64,000 nucleotides of DNA from Akkermansia sp. (GCA_017398355.1 JAFQGD010000058.1:25228-89227), one strand, 5' to 3'. Shown: positions 17,759 to 26,958, counted from the stretch's first letter. Notes: generated by a model not told the origin, from the sequence alone. Numbers and translations: made by a program.

Positions 17759-18760
17759 TTACGCAGGTGATAAAATGTCAACAAAAGAAACGATTTGCTT
17801 TCCTTTTGGTTTGCTCCAATCCTTAATCAAACACTTAATTCCGTTATGTAGTGCTATGTTTCCGGATTTGCAACCTTCGCACGGAATGAAGTGCGTTTCG
17901 CCAAATAAATCCGGAGATGTTTCTCGCTCAACACATGAGTGTGGAACAACGCCTTTGAGCCCATCCATCTGCCATACGTTCCACGAAATGATGTAGGCTA
18001 TATATTTCATGGACTTTAGGACAGGTAATCGGCCAAACTTTGCCTGATAATACTCAATGAAACTCATTAACATGGCTTCACGAGCCAACAACAAATTATC
18101 CCCCTGCCATTCATAAGCATAGGTACTTTTGTATGCAGCTTGGGCGCCTTTCAACCATTCACCGCTGTACGTCGTATTTTCACTTACTACTCTTAGTTTT
18201 CTATCCAGAATACCTATCCTACGTTGAAGAGGTATAAACTCACCGGTTGTTGTGTCGTACCTGCTCGCAATGTAAGGAGCTTCGCCACATGTAATTTCCA
18301 GGCGCTTGTCGCAAACATAATCCTTCCATGTTCTCCCAATCGGAAAGGTGATTTTCTCTGTGTTCTCCTGCCACGTATGCCCCCCTTCTGGTGTGTTGAT
18401 TTCTTTGTTAAACACTTCGGAACGGCCAAACCAGACTTCATCTATCAGGTTGTTCTGTGCATTACACATCCACGAAGGGGTAAAAACCTCTGCCATGCTA
18501 CGAATGCGCTCTACCTGGGTCTCTCTGTCCTTAACCACCCTAGGCATGATGACAGAGCCATTTTTTCCCGAAATACATCGTGGCGTGATTTGGTCAAAAT
18601 AACAGAATCCGCTACCGCAACTTTCATAATCATGTGTTGCCCAAAAAATGTTCCTTTTCTTACCGGAACGTATGGCATGATTAACCAGCAAAACATCCAG
18701 CAGCTCTTTTGAAATCTGCCGTATGAGGTTTTCTGGGATGTCTGCTTGGGGTATCTGCAT
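17759..18760 (-). CDS. Restriction-system methyltransferase subunit (SAM-binding part)
   Basis: First gene of the operon, ending 3 bp before the large RM gene. AEVFTPSWMCNAQ near residue 91 matches the AEVFTP motif (motif X region) of N6-adenine methyltransferases. LEITCGEAPYIASRYD near 155 looks like a variant of the SAM-binding motif I (D/E-x-x-CGxG-x-F/Y). No NPPY motif is present here, while the next protein has NPPY but no evident motif I. The two probably form one methyltransferase. Proteins of this type are often labelled restriction endonuclease subunit M. The ATG at 18760 is preferred to the GTG at 18763. Confidence 0.75.
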   Translation of the reverse strand: MQIPQADIPENLIRQISKELLDVLLVNHAIRSGKKRNIFWATHDYESCGSGFCYFDQITPRCISGKNGSVIMPRVVKDRETQVERIRSMAEVFTPSWMCNAQNNLIDEVWFGRSEVFNKEINTPEGGHTWQENTEKITFPIGRTWKDYVCDKRLEITCGEAPYIASRYDTTTGEFIPLQRRIGILDRKLRVVSENTTYSGEWLKGAQAAYKSTYAYEWQGDNLLLAREAMLMSFIEYYQAKFGRLPVLKSMKYIAYIISWNVWQMDGLKGVVPHSCVERETSPDLFGETHFIPCEGCKSGNIALHNGIKCLIKDWSKPKGKQIVSFVDILSPA

Positions 18761-18821
18761 CACACCCCAGAAGCATACATCTTTCTTAATACTTAATCCT
18801 TTGTTAAATAAGGTCTTACAT

Positions 18822-18897
18822 TACTTTTATCACAAAAAAAGGGGGACACAACTCGCAAACATCCCTGTAGTTCTTGCTCTGTCCCCGTAAAAGTATT
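18822..18897. repeat. Two-part inverted repeat between RM operon and recombinase
   Basis: TACTTTTA and GGGGACA on the left are mirrored by TGTCCCC and TAAAAGTA on the right, about 30 bp apart. It lies upstream of both divergent genes. It could be an operator, a recombinase site or the end of a mobile element. Confidence 0.45.
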
Positions 18898-18979
18898 ATC
18901 GTAATTTCAAGTTTTTATGAACAAAAACAGATAAAATTTGCTTGATTCATCCTTAAGAAAGATTAAAACACACAACACC

Positions 18980-19981
18980 ATGAAACAGAACAAATTAGCA
19001 AAAGAGTTAATGAAAGGGAGCCGCTTGACGCAGAGTGATGCAGCGCGGTTGGTATTGGAGAGCATTGAGCTGCTGGGGAAGCGGGCGAAGGGGCTTCAGA
19101 GGGAAGCCTTAATGAACTTGCTGCGGCGGGTGATGCAGGAGGGGGTGCGGGCGGTGGAAGCGGCAGAGCATACGGTGACGCTGCGGGAGGCGGCGTGGGC
19201 CAGTGTGGAGGCGCGCAAGGATTTGAGGCCAACGAGTTGCAGGGATTTGCGGCACTATGTGCGAAGGCTGCTGCGGGTGGAGGGCGCGGGCGACATGCTG
19301 CTGCGCACGATGCGAGTGGCAGATTGCAAGCGGCTGCTGGCGGCGGCGTTCGGGAGCTGTGCCAGCAGTTATAAGAAAGGGCGGGCGGTGCTGAGCAGTG
19401 TGTTTTCCTACGGTATGCGGCAGGAATGGTGCGATGCGAACCCGGTAGCGCGGATTGATGTGCCGCGCGTAGTGGAAAAGCCGATTGTGCCGCTGACCCC
19501 GGAGGAGGTGCAGAGCCTGAAAGATGCGGCAGAAAAACCCAAACACCGCGCCATGCGCTTTTCCCTGCGGTTGATGCTCTACGGTGGTATCCGCCCCACG
19601 GAGGTGAGCCGGTTAAAACCGGATGATTTTCATTGGGAGGAGGGACAAGTCATCATCCGCCCGACGGCAAGCAAGACGGGTGGAGGCCGAGCGGTGCCTT
19701 TGCAAGGGATGCGGGGGCTACGCCGAAGCGAGCGCACTATTCCCCGAAATTGGCTGCGGCGGTGGCAGGCATTGCGGCGAGATGCCGGATTCCGCCGCAG
19801 CAGCTGGGTGCCGGATGTGTGCCGACACACTTTTGCCACTTACTACGCGGCTGAGCATAAAGATTTGCCGCAGTTACAAATGATTATGGGGCACCGGGAT
19901 GTTAGCTTGCTGCGCACCCGCTACGTGTGCCCGGTATCGCAACGAGACAGCCGACAATTTTGGGGTACGGCCAATCAATAA
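18980..19981 (+). CDS. Tyrosine recombinase/integrase
   Basis: About 333 residues from the ATG at 18980, which follows an A/C-rich leader (ACACACAACACC) and fits better than the ATG 14 codons upstream. There is an N-terminal SAM-like core-binding domain. The catalytic domain shows Arg in GGIRPTEVSRL, Lys in ASKTGGG, the box II CRHTFATYY, GHRDVSLLRTRY with the second His and the nucleophilic Tyr. These enzymes catalyse site-specific integration, excision or inversion. It stands alone with no excisionase. It may mobilise the RM operon to its left, but no matching att repeats were found. Confidence 0.88.
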   Translation: MKQNKLAKELMKGSRLTQSDAARLVLESIELLGKRAKGLQREALMNLLRRVMQEGVRAVEAAEHTVTLREAAWASVEARKDLRPTSCRDLRHYVRRLLRVEGAGDMLLRTMRVADCKRLLAAAFGSCASSYKKGRAVLSSVFSYGMRQEWCDANPVARIDVPRVVEKPIVPLTPEEVQSLKDAAEKPKHRAMRFSLRLMLYGGIRPTEVSRLKPDDFHWEEGQVIIRPTASKTGGGRAVPLQGMRGLRRSERTIPRNWLRRWQALRRDAGFRRSSWVPDVCRHTFATYYAAEHKDLPQLQMIMGHRDVSLLRTRYVCPVSQRDSRQFWGTANQ

Positions 19982-20010
19982 GCATAGGAACGAACGCAAA
20001 AGAAAGAATG

Positions 20011-20050
20011 CAAAAAAACGCGTGGCGCACGGGAGGATGTGCGCCACGCG
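20011..20050 (-). terminator. Strong Rho-independent terminator of the oxidoreductase gene
   Basis: Perfect 12-bp arms CGCGTGGCGCAC (20019-20030) and GTGCGCCACGCG (20039-20050) with an 8-nt loop, followed on the minus strand by seven T. Confidence 0.85.
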
Positions 20051-20082
20051 GAAAGGGTTGGGAGTGAGTTATTGAATGATGA

Positions 20083-21402
20083 TTAGTAGTTGAGCTCGCC
20101 GGAGAGCACCATTTTTTCGAATTCATCGAGACGCACGACCTGGCCGGTGCGGCGAGCATGTTCCACGGCGAATGCGATGACGTGGGAATGGGCAGAAGCC
20201 TCGATGGGGGTGGTCATGAGGGTGGTGTCTGCCACGGTGCGCATGTCATCATAAAGGTTGTTGACGAGCCCCCAGTCGCCACCGCCGTGGCCGGCATAGC
20301 CACCGGCGCGCTCCTCTACCTCCACTTGGCGGATTTTTTTGGAGAAGTGCTCCGTGATGGTGATTTCGCCAGGGCCGTTTTCCTTGTAGAAAGCGCCGGC
20401 GCGGAGCTTGGCTTTGGTGCCGTAGATTTCGATGTGGCGACCTTCTTCGAAAGCAGTCATGGTGAAAGTACCGGTAATACCGCCCTTGAAGTTCATAATG
20501 GCAACTTGGTGATCGGGCTGGTCATTGTCTTCGCACTGGAAGGCATCGCGCCCCCAGCGGGAGGTTTTGAGCCATTCCATAATATCCTCGTCGGAAGCGG
20601 TATCAACACCATCCATCACCATGCGCAGCCAGCGGCGGCAGGATTCATCGGTGATGTATTTGCGGGCATCCCAGGGGTCTTCGCCAATGGGGCCGGTCCA
20701 ATCGGTACAGCGCTCGGGGCGGGGTTCAGTGAGAGTTTCCTTGCGGAAGAAGGAGAGTTCACCAAAGCTGGAGACTTGCTCGCAGGGGCGCTCCAGGAGC
20801 CAATGGAGGATATCCATATCATGGCAGCACTTGGCCACAATCATGGGGGTGGAGGTGCGGCTGTTACCCCAGTGCCCACGGACAAAGGAGTGGCCGAAAT
20901 GCCACGCGCCTACGCCTTCGTTGGCGTTGAAGGTCATGATATCGCCCAGCTCACCGCTGCGGATGATATTGCGGATGGTGTTGTAGAAGGGGGTGTAGCG
21001 CAACACATGGCAAATGGCCACGCGGCGGCCCAGTTTGGCGGCCAAATCGCGGAGTTCAAGCGCTTCTCGCAAAGTTTTTGCAATGGGCTTTTCAAGCAGC
21101 ACATCATAGCCAAGCTCCAAGGCTTTTTTGCAGGGTTCAAAGTGGTAGTCATCCTGCGTGCCGATGATGACCATATCTGCCATTTTGGGCTGCGAGAGGA
21201 ATTCCTCTGCATCCTTAAAGATGCGTACATCTGCACGTTCGGATTCGGGGGCAAAATCGCGCACCTGTTCGGCGCGCACGCGCACAGGGTCTGCAGCAGC
21301 CACGATGCGGAAGCGGTCTGGGTATTCCATGGCCAATTTCATGTAAGTCCGCGTACGGGAGCCGCAGCCAATACCGGCGATAGTCATTCGGGGAGCATTC
21401 AT
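20083..21402 (-). CDS. Gfo/Idh/MocA-family NAD(P)-dependent oxidoreductase
   Basis: An N-terminal Rossmann fold (MTIAGIGCGSRTRTYMKLA) carries the GxGxR-type nucleotide-binding turn. LEKPIAKTLREALEL is the family EKP signature whose Lys contacts cofactor and substrate. GVGAWHFGHSFVRGHW and KCCHDMDILHW belong to the C-terminal sheet and substrate site, with a conserved His-Asp. Substrates in this family are sugars, inositols or their derivatives; the specific one cannot be read. The start at 21402 is chosen because the conserved fold begins there and the upstream 13 codons look non-coding. It is monocistronic, ended by the terminator at 20011-20050. Confidence 0.88.
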   Translation of the reverse strand: MNAPRMTIAGIGCGSRTRTYMKLAMEYPDRFRIVAAADPVRVRAEQVRDFAPESERADVRIFKDAEEFLSQPKMADMVIIGTQDDYHFEPCKKALELGYDVLLEKPIAKTLREALELRDLAAKLGRRVAICHVLRYTPFYNTIRNIIRSGELGDIMTFNANEGVGAWHFGHSFVRGHWGNSRTSTPMIVAKCCHDMDILHWLLERPCEQVSSFGELSFFRKETLTEPRPERCTDWTGPIGEDPWDARKYITDESCRRWLRMVMDGVDTASDEDIMEWLKTSRWGRDAFQCEDNDQPDHQVAIMNFKGGITGTFTMTAFEEGRHIEIYGTKAKLRAGAFYKENGPGEITITEHFSKKIRQVEVEERAGGYAGHGGGDWGLVNNLYDDMRTVADTTLMTTPIEASAHSHVIAFAVEHARRTGQVVRLDEFEKMVLSGELNY

Positions 21403-21571
21403 TGCTATAATCACACTTTCTGTTGCTGGGAGTTTTTGCAAGGCAAAAACTGCCGCGCTAGTTTATCCCAAACGCGGGTATTATCAAGTCTTTTTTACGC
21501 AAACAAACAACAAAAGAGTCCCTTTGATGGGACGAGCGGGGTTTTCTTCTATACAAAAAAATCATGGGCGC

Positions 21572-21600
21572 TTGACGAGGGAGTATTCGTATGGTAGATT
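21572..21600 (+). promoter_or_regulatory. Promoter of the metallophosphoesterase gene
   Basis: TTGACG (21572-21577), 17-bp spacer ending TGG, TAGATT (21595-21600). Confidence 0.65.
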
Positions 21601-21642
21601 GCAGCACACCGTCGCTTTTCACCCCTCAGTTTTCTGCATACT

Positions 21643-22782
21643 ATGTTCATGAAAGCCACTATCTTACTGGGTTGTTTGCTGTTTTTGATTGTGGCATGCA
21701 GCATGATTGTGACACTGCGCATGCGCTGGTGGTGGAAGGCGCTGCTGTGCATCCTTCCCGGAGTCGTTGCCTTCAAGTTTCAGATACTGTATGGGATATG
21801 GGGCGGTCATTTTTTTCGTCCGGCGGTGCCGGTATGGTTGGAGCTGGTGAGTAATTGGCTCTACATGAGCATGCTGTTGCTTGCGGTGCTGCTGCTCGTG
21901 TGGGAAATAGGCTTCCTGCCGTTGCGTTTCATCCTGCGTAAGAGGTGGCATATAGCGTGGCGAACTATCCACAACGGCTTCAATCTTGCGCTCCTGCTGG
22001 GAGGATTGCTCACAACAGCTTGGGGCATGTACCAAGCCTTTGCCGCCCCGCAAGTGCGGGAAATCGCCATTCGACTCCCCCAATTGCAGCAGCCGGTGCG
22101 CTTGGCTATGCTCACGGATTTACACGCCGACCGCTACAAACAAGCCCCTTTCTTCCGGGAGGTGGTGGCACGCACCAATGCGCTGCATGCGGATGCTGTG
22201 GTCATCACCGGCGATTTTGAGGATGGCGCGCTGAGTGAGTTGGCCCCCGCCCTGCTCCCGCTGCGCGATTTGCGCTCCCGCTGGGGCACCTTTGCGGTAG
22301 ATGGCAACCACGATTACTTCTCCGGGCATGAGGCTTGGCAACGCTACCTCACCCGCCTAGGTATACGCTTTCTGAACAATGAACATGTGTTGCCGGGGCC
22401 AGGCTACATCGTACTGGCCGGGGTGACGGACCCCGCCGCAACGCGCGACCGGTGTGCCCCGCCCAACATACGCCAAGCCCTTGCCGGGGCGCCTGCCCAC
22501 AAGCCGATTGTGCTGCTCTGCCACCAGCCCAAATTGGCACCCCAAGCAGCCCAAGCCGGGGTGGCATTGCAGCTATCCGGGCACACGCATGGTGGCCACG
22601 CACCCGGCCTGCGCTGCCTGATCGCCCATTTTAATGCCGGCCTCGCCCAAGGAATCTACCGCTTGGGCAACACTCAGGTCTATGTTTCCAACGGCACTTC
22701 TCTTTGGTCCGGGTTTCCCCTGCGCCTCTTCACCCCGGCAGAAATAACCCTCATCCACCTGCTGCCGGCCGATACGCATTAA
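21643..22782 (+). CDS. Membrane-anchored metallophosphoesterase
   Basis: Four hydrophobic helices in the first ~130 residues are followed by a calcineurin-like phosphoesterase domain. Metal ligands are visible in order: LTDLHADR, VITGDFEDG, DGNHDYFSG, LCHQP and LSGHTHGGH. This layout is that of YaeI/YkuE-type enzymes, which act at the cytoplasmic membrane on phosphodiester or phospholipid substrates such as UDP-diacylglucosamine. The substrate here is not known. It stands alone, with its own promoter at 21572-21600. Confidence 0.88.
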   Translation: MFMKATILLGCLLFLIVACSMIVTLRMRWWWKALLCILPGVVAFKFQILYGIWGGHFFRPAVPVWLELVSNWLYMSMLLLAVLLLVWEIGFLPLRFILRKRWHIAWRTIHNGFNLALLLGGLLTTAWGMYQAFAAPQVREIAIRLPQLQQPVRLAMLTDLHADRYKQAPFFREVVARTNALHADAVVITGDFEDGALSELAPALLPLRDLRSRWGTFAVDGNHDYFSGHEAWQRYLTRLGIRFLNNEHVLPGPGYIVLAGVTDPAATRDRCAPPNIRQALAGAPAHKPIVLLCHQPKLAPQAAQAGVALQLSGHTHGGHAPGLRCLIAHFNAGLAQGIYRLGNTQVYVSNGTSLWSGFPLRLFTPAEITLIHLLPADTH

Positions 22783-22810
22783 GCCCCCGAGTTTATGCAG
22801 CAAGCCACAC

Positions 22811-22839
22811 TTGACGCGTGCGCGGGTGTGTGGTAGAGT
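22811..22839 (+). promoter_or_regulatory. Promoter of ruvB
   Basis: TTGACG (22811-22816), 17-bp spacer ending TGG, TAGAGT (22834-22839). A CGGAG ribosome-binding site follows before the ATG at 22857. Confidence 0.7.
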
Positions 22840-22856
22840 GACCGGAGAAAAGCACC

Positions 22857-23876
22857 ATGGCGGATTCTCTTTATACCAGAATGGCGGATACCCCCGTCAC
22901 AAGTTACGATTTATCGCTACGCCCCCCGGCGTTTAGTGAGTTTTGCGGGCAGGAAAAGGTAAAAGAGCGCCTATTGCTCATGGTAGAAGCCGCCAAAATG
23001 CGTGGGGATGTCCTGGATCACGTACTCTTGAGTGGCCCTCCCGGACTCGGCAAAACCACCCTTGCCAACATTATTGCCAATGCTGTAGGACACAGGCTAC
23101 ACACCACCTCTGGTCCGCAAATTGAAAAAGCGGGCGATTTGGCCGGCATTTTGACCAATGTGGAAAAGGGGGATGTACTCTTTATTGATGAGATACACCG
23201 CCTGCACCCGGCTATCGAGGAATACTTGTACCCGGCAATGGAAGATTTCCGCTTGGATATCATCATTGACCAAGGCCCCAATGCCCGCTCTATCCAGCTG
23301 AATCTGCCCAAGTTCACCTTAGTGGGGGCAACAACCCGCGCCGGCATGCTGACCGGGCCACTGCGCTCGCGATTTGGGCTCGTCAACCGCTTGGATTATT
23401 ACTCCGTGGATGAATTGTGCCAGATTTTGCAACGTTCTGCCGGGCTGCTGGACATTGAGCTTGAGCGCGGAGGCGCCGTAGGCATAGCACGCCGCTCACG
23501 AGGTACACCCCGAGTAGCCAATGCCCTGCTGCGCTGGGTGCGAGACTACGCGCAGGTGAAGGCAGATGGACGCATCACCGACAATGTGGCAGAAGCGGCC
23601 CTGAGCATGATAGATATAGACGAGGATGGCTTGGACGAGATGGATAAGCGCTTGCTGGAGACGATGATATACAAATTCAACGGCGGCCCGGTGGGCTTGG
23701 CCTCCCTTGCCGTAGCAGTGGGGGAAGACGAATCCACCATTGAGGATGTACACGAACCTTTCCTCATCATGCAAGGCTATATTAAACGCACACCGCGGGG
23801 GCGCGAAGCCATGCCCGCGGCCTATCACAAAATTGGTGCCGCGCCCGCTTCCGGGCAGGCAGAACTCCTGCTCTGA
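22857..23876 (+). CDS. ruvB: Holliday junction branch migration ATPase RuvB
   Basis: This is the hexameric AAA+ motor that drives branch migration with RuvA. It shows [19 protein letters not shown] at the N-terminus, Walker [12 protein letters not shown], Walker [10 protein letters not shown], sensor 1 in [14 protein letters not shown] with the arginine finger region, and a winged-helix C-terminus ending with [12 protein letters not shown] length of 339 residues is normal. ruvA and ruvC are not adjacent. The amidase gene follows after 12 bp. Confidence 0.97.
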   Translation: MADSLYTRMADTPVTSYDLSLRPPAFSEFCGQEKVKERLLLMVEAAKMRGDVLDHVLLSGPPGLGKTTLANIIANAVGHRLHTTSGPQIEKAGDLAGILTNVEKGDVLFIDEIHRLHPAIEEYLYPAMEDFRLDIIIDQGPNARSIQLNLPKFTLVGATTRAGMLTGPLRSRFGLVNRLDYYSVDELCQILQRSAGLLDIELERGGAVGIARRSRGTPRVANALLRWVRDYAQVKADGRITDNVAEAALSMIDIDEDGLDEMDKRLLETMIYKFNGGPVGLASLAVAVGEDESTIEDVHEPFLIMQGYIKRTPRGREAMPAAYHKIGAAPASGQAELLL

Positions 23877-23888
23877 CCGTTTTTTCTC

Positions 23889-24692
23889 ATGAAGCACATC
23901 ATCTTTTTTCTGTCAGTTACCCTTTGCTTGCTGATGAGTGGCTGCGTGCAGCAGCAGATGCAAAAGCAAGCCCATGTCTCCAACGTGGTGGTGCTGGATA
24001 TCGGCCACTATTACCACCCGGAACGCGGGGGGCAAGGCGCCCGCACACCCGATGCGAAGTACGGCATGATTGAGGAAACGGAATTTTGGTACCGCTATGC
24101 CGGGTATGTTAAAAAGGTGATTGAACAAGCCGGCTACCAGTGTATCATCTGCAACCGTGGCAGCATGCCGACTGATGCCAAACTGGCCGCGGCCGCAAAA
24201 AAAAGCGGTGTCGTACACATCAAATCCCCCATTCCCACCGCTATCTATCGCTCCAAACACCACCCCAACCGAGTGGCCGTAGGCATGCTGAGCGCCGATT
24301 TCGCGCTGGATCAACGCCCCGGTGCTGTCGTATTCCTGCACCATAACAGCAACTCCGCCAAGTGGCTCGTTTCCAACAAGGGAGCATTCTATTGCAACGA
24401 CCGTGGGGTAAAACTGGCTACTACAATGGCACAGGTTATGAACCGCGATGTGCTGGACCACGGCATGCCCAACGGCGGCGCACCCTGTGGTGTCGTGGTG
24501 CGCACAGATGGCCGCAAAGGCGGTGGCGATTGGCTCAACACCTGCAATGAGTCCTATGTGCCGGCCGTCATCACAGAAGTCGCTTTCCTCTCCAACCCCG
24601 AGCACGCTCAATACCTCTCCAAACACACCAACGCCATCCATTTTGCCGAAGCTGTCGGCCGCGGTGTGGTGGAATTCATGAAAAACCGCTGA
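23889..24692 (+). CDS. Lipoprotein N-acetylmuramoyl-L-alanine amidase (Amidase_3)
   Basis: A lipoprotein signal (LLMSGC, lipobox Cys at residue 19) places it in the envelope. The zinc amidase fold shows VVLDIGHYYHP (first His), EETEFWYRY (Glu), VFLHHNSN (second His) and ITEVAFLSNPEHA (catalytic Glu). These enzymes cleave the amide bond between MurNAc and the stem peptide and help separate daughter cells. It lies 12 bp behind ruvB, so the two may share a transcript. The TDGRKGGGDWLNT insertion before the last motif is not typical. Confidence 0.87.
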   Translation: MKHIIFFLSVTLCLLMSGCVQQQMQKQAHVSNVVVLDIGHYYHPERGGQGARTPDAKYGMIEETEFWYRYAGYVKKVIEQAGYQCIICNRGSMPTDAKLAAAAKKSGVVHIKSPIPTAIYRSKHHPNRVAVGMLSADFALDQRPGAVVFLHHNSNSAKWLVSNKGAFYCNDRGVKLATTMAQVMNRDVLDHGMPNGGAPCGVVVRTDGRKGGGDWLNTCNESYVPAVITEVAFLSNPEHAQYLSKHTNAIHFAEAVGRGVVEFMKNR

Positions 24693-24696
24693 ACCA

Positions 24697-25785
24697 TCAG
24701 CAGGAAATATCCCGCTCCATGGCATCGAGGAGACGGCAAACCCGCTCACCGGGTAAATTGCCCAGCTCCATACCGCGCATGACGTAGGCGAAGGAGAGCC
24801 CCGTGGCGGGCACAGCCAGCCCCAAAGAACCACCGGCCCCGGCGTGGCCAAAGCCACCGTGCGGGAAGAAGCGGGCGGGCTCGCACATCGCGCCGCAGGT
24901 GAATGAGGTGGGCTCCAGCAGTGTTAAATCCATGCCGCTGCATTGGGGTGTGCTCATCCATTCGCACACCTCGGGGGCAAAGGGAGATGAGCCGCCCCAA
25001 CCAAGCAAGGCCTGGTAAAAGCAGGCAAGGCCACGGGCAGAAGCCACACCACCCTTGGCCGGGGAGGCAGCTTGCCACGCAGCGGGGGTATTCATCTCGC
25101 GTGCGGAGCCGAAACCAATAATACTGTGGAATGCGCGGTGCACAGTGCTTGTTTCATCAAAATACGCGCGGTAGAAGGGAGTGCGCGGCATACTGCCCAG
25201 CATGCGGGCCGTGCGCAGATGCGCCACGCGGGAATACGCAGACTCCGGCACATGGCCTATGTAAAACTCCAACCCCAACGGTGCTCGCACATGCTGCTCC
25301 CAAAAATCCCCCACGCGCATGCCGGTAAGCTCCAGCATCAGAATATCCACCATGGGACCAAAGGTCTGCGGGTGGTAGCCATGCTGTGGTGGCAGCCAAT
25401 GCGGGCGGCTGTGTTCAATCGCGCGGCGGCAGGCCACCAAGTCTTCGAGCGGAGCGGGTTCTGCCAAGGCCGCCAAGCCCACTTGGTGCGATAACAACTG
25501 GGCTATGGTACACCGGGGCAAGGGGAACTGCGGCCACAAATCGCCCACTTCCAGCTCCGGGCCGCGGCAGCAGTTATACAGGGCTTGCAGCAAACAAGCG
25601 GCCGCGGCGGCCTTAGTGGCAGAGTACACAGGTACCAGTGTATCTGGCTGCCATGGAATATCGGGGCGAGCTTCTCCCCCGCACAGGGTGATAAGCTCAC
25701 GCCCCTGCTGCCAGATGGAAACAGAGCCACCGGCTTCCAGCCCATCCCGCAGATTGGTTTCAAAAGCTTGTCGCAGATGCTTCAT
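24697..25785 (-). CDS. Serine hydrolase, class C beta-lactamase fold
   Basis: SATK near residue 55 is the SxxK nucleophile motif. GYHPQTFG carries the Tyr of the second motif in the form usual for esterase/DD-peptidase-like members (GYHALTFG). A glycine-rich FGHAGAGGSLG stretch stands for the third motif. No signal peptide is visible, so it is probably cytoplasmic. The start overlaps the trmO stop (ATGA). Likely an esterase or peptidase of unknown substrate rather than a true beta-lactamase. Confidence 0.85.
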   Translation of the reverse strand: MKHLRQAFETNLRDGLEAGGSVSIWQQGRELITLCGGEARPDIPWQPDTLVPVYSATKAAAAACLLQALYNCCRGPELEVGDLWPQFPLPRCTIAQLLSHQVGLAALAEPAPLEDLVACRRAIEHSRPHWLPPQHGYHPQTFGPMVDILMLELTGMRVGDFWEQHVRAPLGLEFYIGHVPESAYSRVAHLRTARMLGSMPRTPFYRAYFDETSTVHRAFHSIIGFGSAREMNTPAAWQAASPAKGGVASARGLACFYQALLGWGGSSPFAPEVCEWMSTPQCSGMDLTLLEPTSFTCGAMCEPARFFPHGGFGHAGAGGSLGLAVPATGLSFAYVMRGMELGNLPGERVCRLLDAMERDISC

Positions 25786-26450
25786 GGCGCAGCCGGGGTA
25801 AACGCTAATATGTGAGCCACGCCGTCTTCTACGCGGAAACTCACATCATAAGGAAGATACACAAGGTGGTAGACTCGCTCCGGGGTGTTCTGGTAGGCCG
25901 GGCGGGGGTCTTGGGCCAGAACCTCGCGCAGACCTTCCACCCACTCGGGGGTGACACCGGAGGGCAAATGGGCGCGGATGCGCACCTGCAGTGGCTCCCA
26001 CGGCCGCGCGGTGAAACCGGCAGCGGCATCCGGCACAGCATCTGCATAGGGAATATAGGGCTTTATATCGTAAATGGGGGTGCCATCTACCATATCTGCT
26101 CCGGAAACTCGGAGACGCACACCGGGCTCTACCGCGACAATACGCACCACGGACAGACCAAGCGGATTGGGCCGAAAGGGCGAACGCGTGGCAAAAACAC
26201 CCACACGCTCATTGCCGCCAAGGCGCGGGGGACGCACAGTGGGATGCCACCGGCTTTCCTCATTGCAATGAAAGCCCCATATCAACCACAAATGGCTGAA
26301 TTGCTCGATACCACGCAGGCACTCAGCTTGGGAAAAAGCAGGCTCAAACACAACATCGCTGATGACATGCGGTGCGAGATTCCCCTGCCGAGGCACCCCG
26401 AACTTATCTGCAAAGGGAGAACGCAGATAGGCTATGGGCAGCAAATTCAT
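25782..26450 (-). CDS. trmO: tRNA (t6A37 N6) methyltransferase TrmO
   Basis: TrmO methylates N6-threonylcarbamoyladenosine at position 37 of tRNA(Thr), using SAM. The opening IAYLRSPFADKFGVPRQG, then EQFSHLWLIWGFH and GVFATRSPFRPNPLGLSVV are the hallmark motifs. A length of 222 residues is usual. It lies between rppH and the serine hydrolase with 4-bp ATGA overlaps on both sides, so the three are probably co-translated. Confidence 0.93.
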   Translation of the reverse strand: MNLLPIAYLRSPFADKFGVPRQGNLAPHVISDVVFEPAFSQAECLRGIEQFSHLWLIWGFHCNEESRWHPTVRPPRLGGNERVGVFATRSPFRPNPLGLSVVRIVAVEPGVRLRVSGADMVDGTPIYDIKPYIPYADAVPDAAAGFTARPWEPLQVRIRAHLPSGVTPEWVEGLREVLAQDPRPAYQNTPERVYHLVYLPYDVSFRVEDGVAHILAFTPAAP

Positions 26451-26917
26451 ACCCCGAAGAAATCGCGCAACACTTGCTCATAGACTCCGCGTTTGAAAGA
26501 GGGGAGGCTATCCAAATCAAAATCAGCGGGTTGCACCCAGCGGTAGGCACGGAACTCTTTGTTATCCAGCCAAGGTTCTGCGGCATCGCTGTGCATTTGG
26601 CAAAGGAAATAGTACTGCTCTTGACCAGCGTAGGGGATACCGCGCTTGCGGAACACACGCTCGCGTTCTTTGGGGGGGTAATCGTAGCGGTAGGGGCCAT
26701 GCTCCTCCACCACTTCATATTCATTGGGGCGGAAGCCGGTTTCTTCCATCCCCTCGCGGCAGGCTGCATGCATGGGCGATTCGCCTTTTTTGATACCCCC
26801 TTGGGGGAATTGCCAGGCCCCGGCAGGCTTGACTCGCTCGCACACCAGCACCGTTCCGTCTGAACGGCGGTAGATGATGGCTGCATTGGGGCGGTATAAA
26901 TCAGAGGAAGTGTCCAT
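26447..26917 (-). CDS. rppH: RNA pyrophosphohydrolase (Nudix)
   Basis: RppH removes pyrophosphate from the 5' end of mRNA to start decay. LYRPNAAIIY, AWQFPQGGIKKGES, the Nudix box (G..5..E..7..REGMEETGF) and YRYDYPP are close to E. coli RppH, which is slightly longer. First gene of the rppH-trmO-hydrolase unit. Confidence 0.9.
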   Translation of the reverse strand: MDTSSDLYRPNAAIIYRRSDGTVLVCERVKPAGAWQFPQGGIKKGESPMHAACREGMEETGFRPNEYEVVEEHGPYRYDYPPKERERVFRKRGIPYAGQEQYYFLCQMHSDAAEPWLDNKEFRAYRWVQPADFDLDSLPSFKRGVYEQVLRDFFGV

Positions 26918-26929
26918 GTGGTCTAGCTC

Positions 26930-26958
26930 AGTTTGCCATGGAAAAGCCGTTTTGGCAA
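26930..26958 (-). promoter_or_regulatory. Promoter of the rppH-trmO-hydrolase unit
   Basis: TTGCCA (26953-26958), 17-bp spacer ending TGG, CAAACT (26930-26935) on the minus strand. The -10 is weak but shares the TGG extension of other promoters here. Confidence 0.45.

Noticed and set aside
12032..20010. att repeats bracketing the RM operon and the tyrosine recombinase
   Set aside because: No shared sequence was found between the two edges by eye, so mobilisation by this recombinase is not claimed.
20158..21597. 479-codon open frame antisense to the oxidoreductase gene
   Set aside because: Low-complexity Gly/Ala/Phe composition and complete overlap with a well-supported gene.
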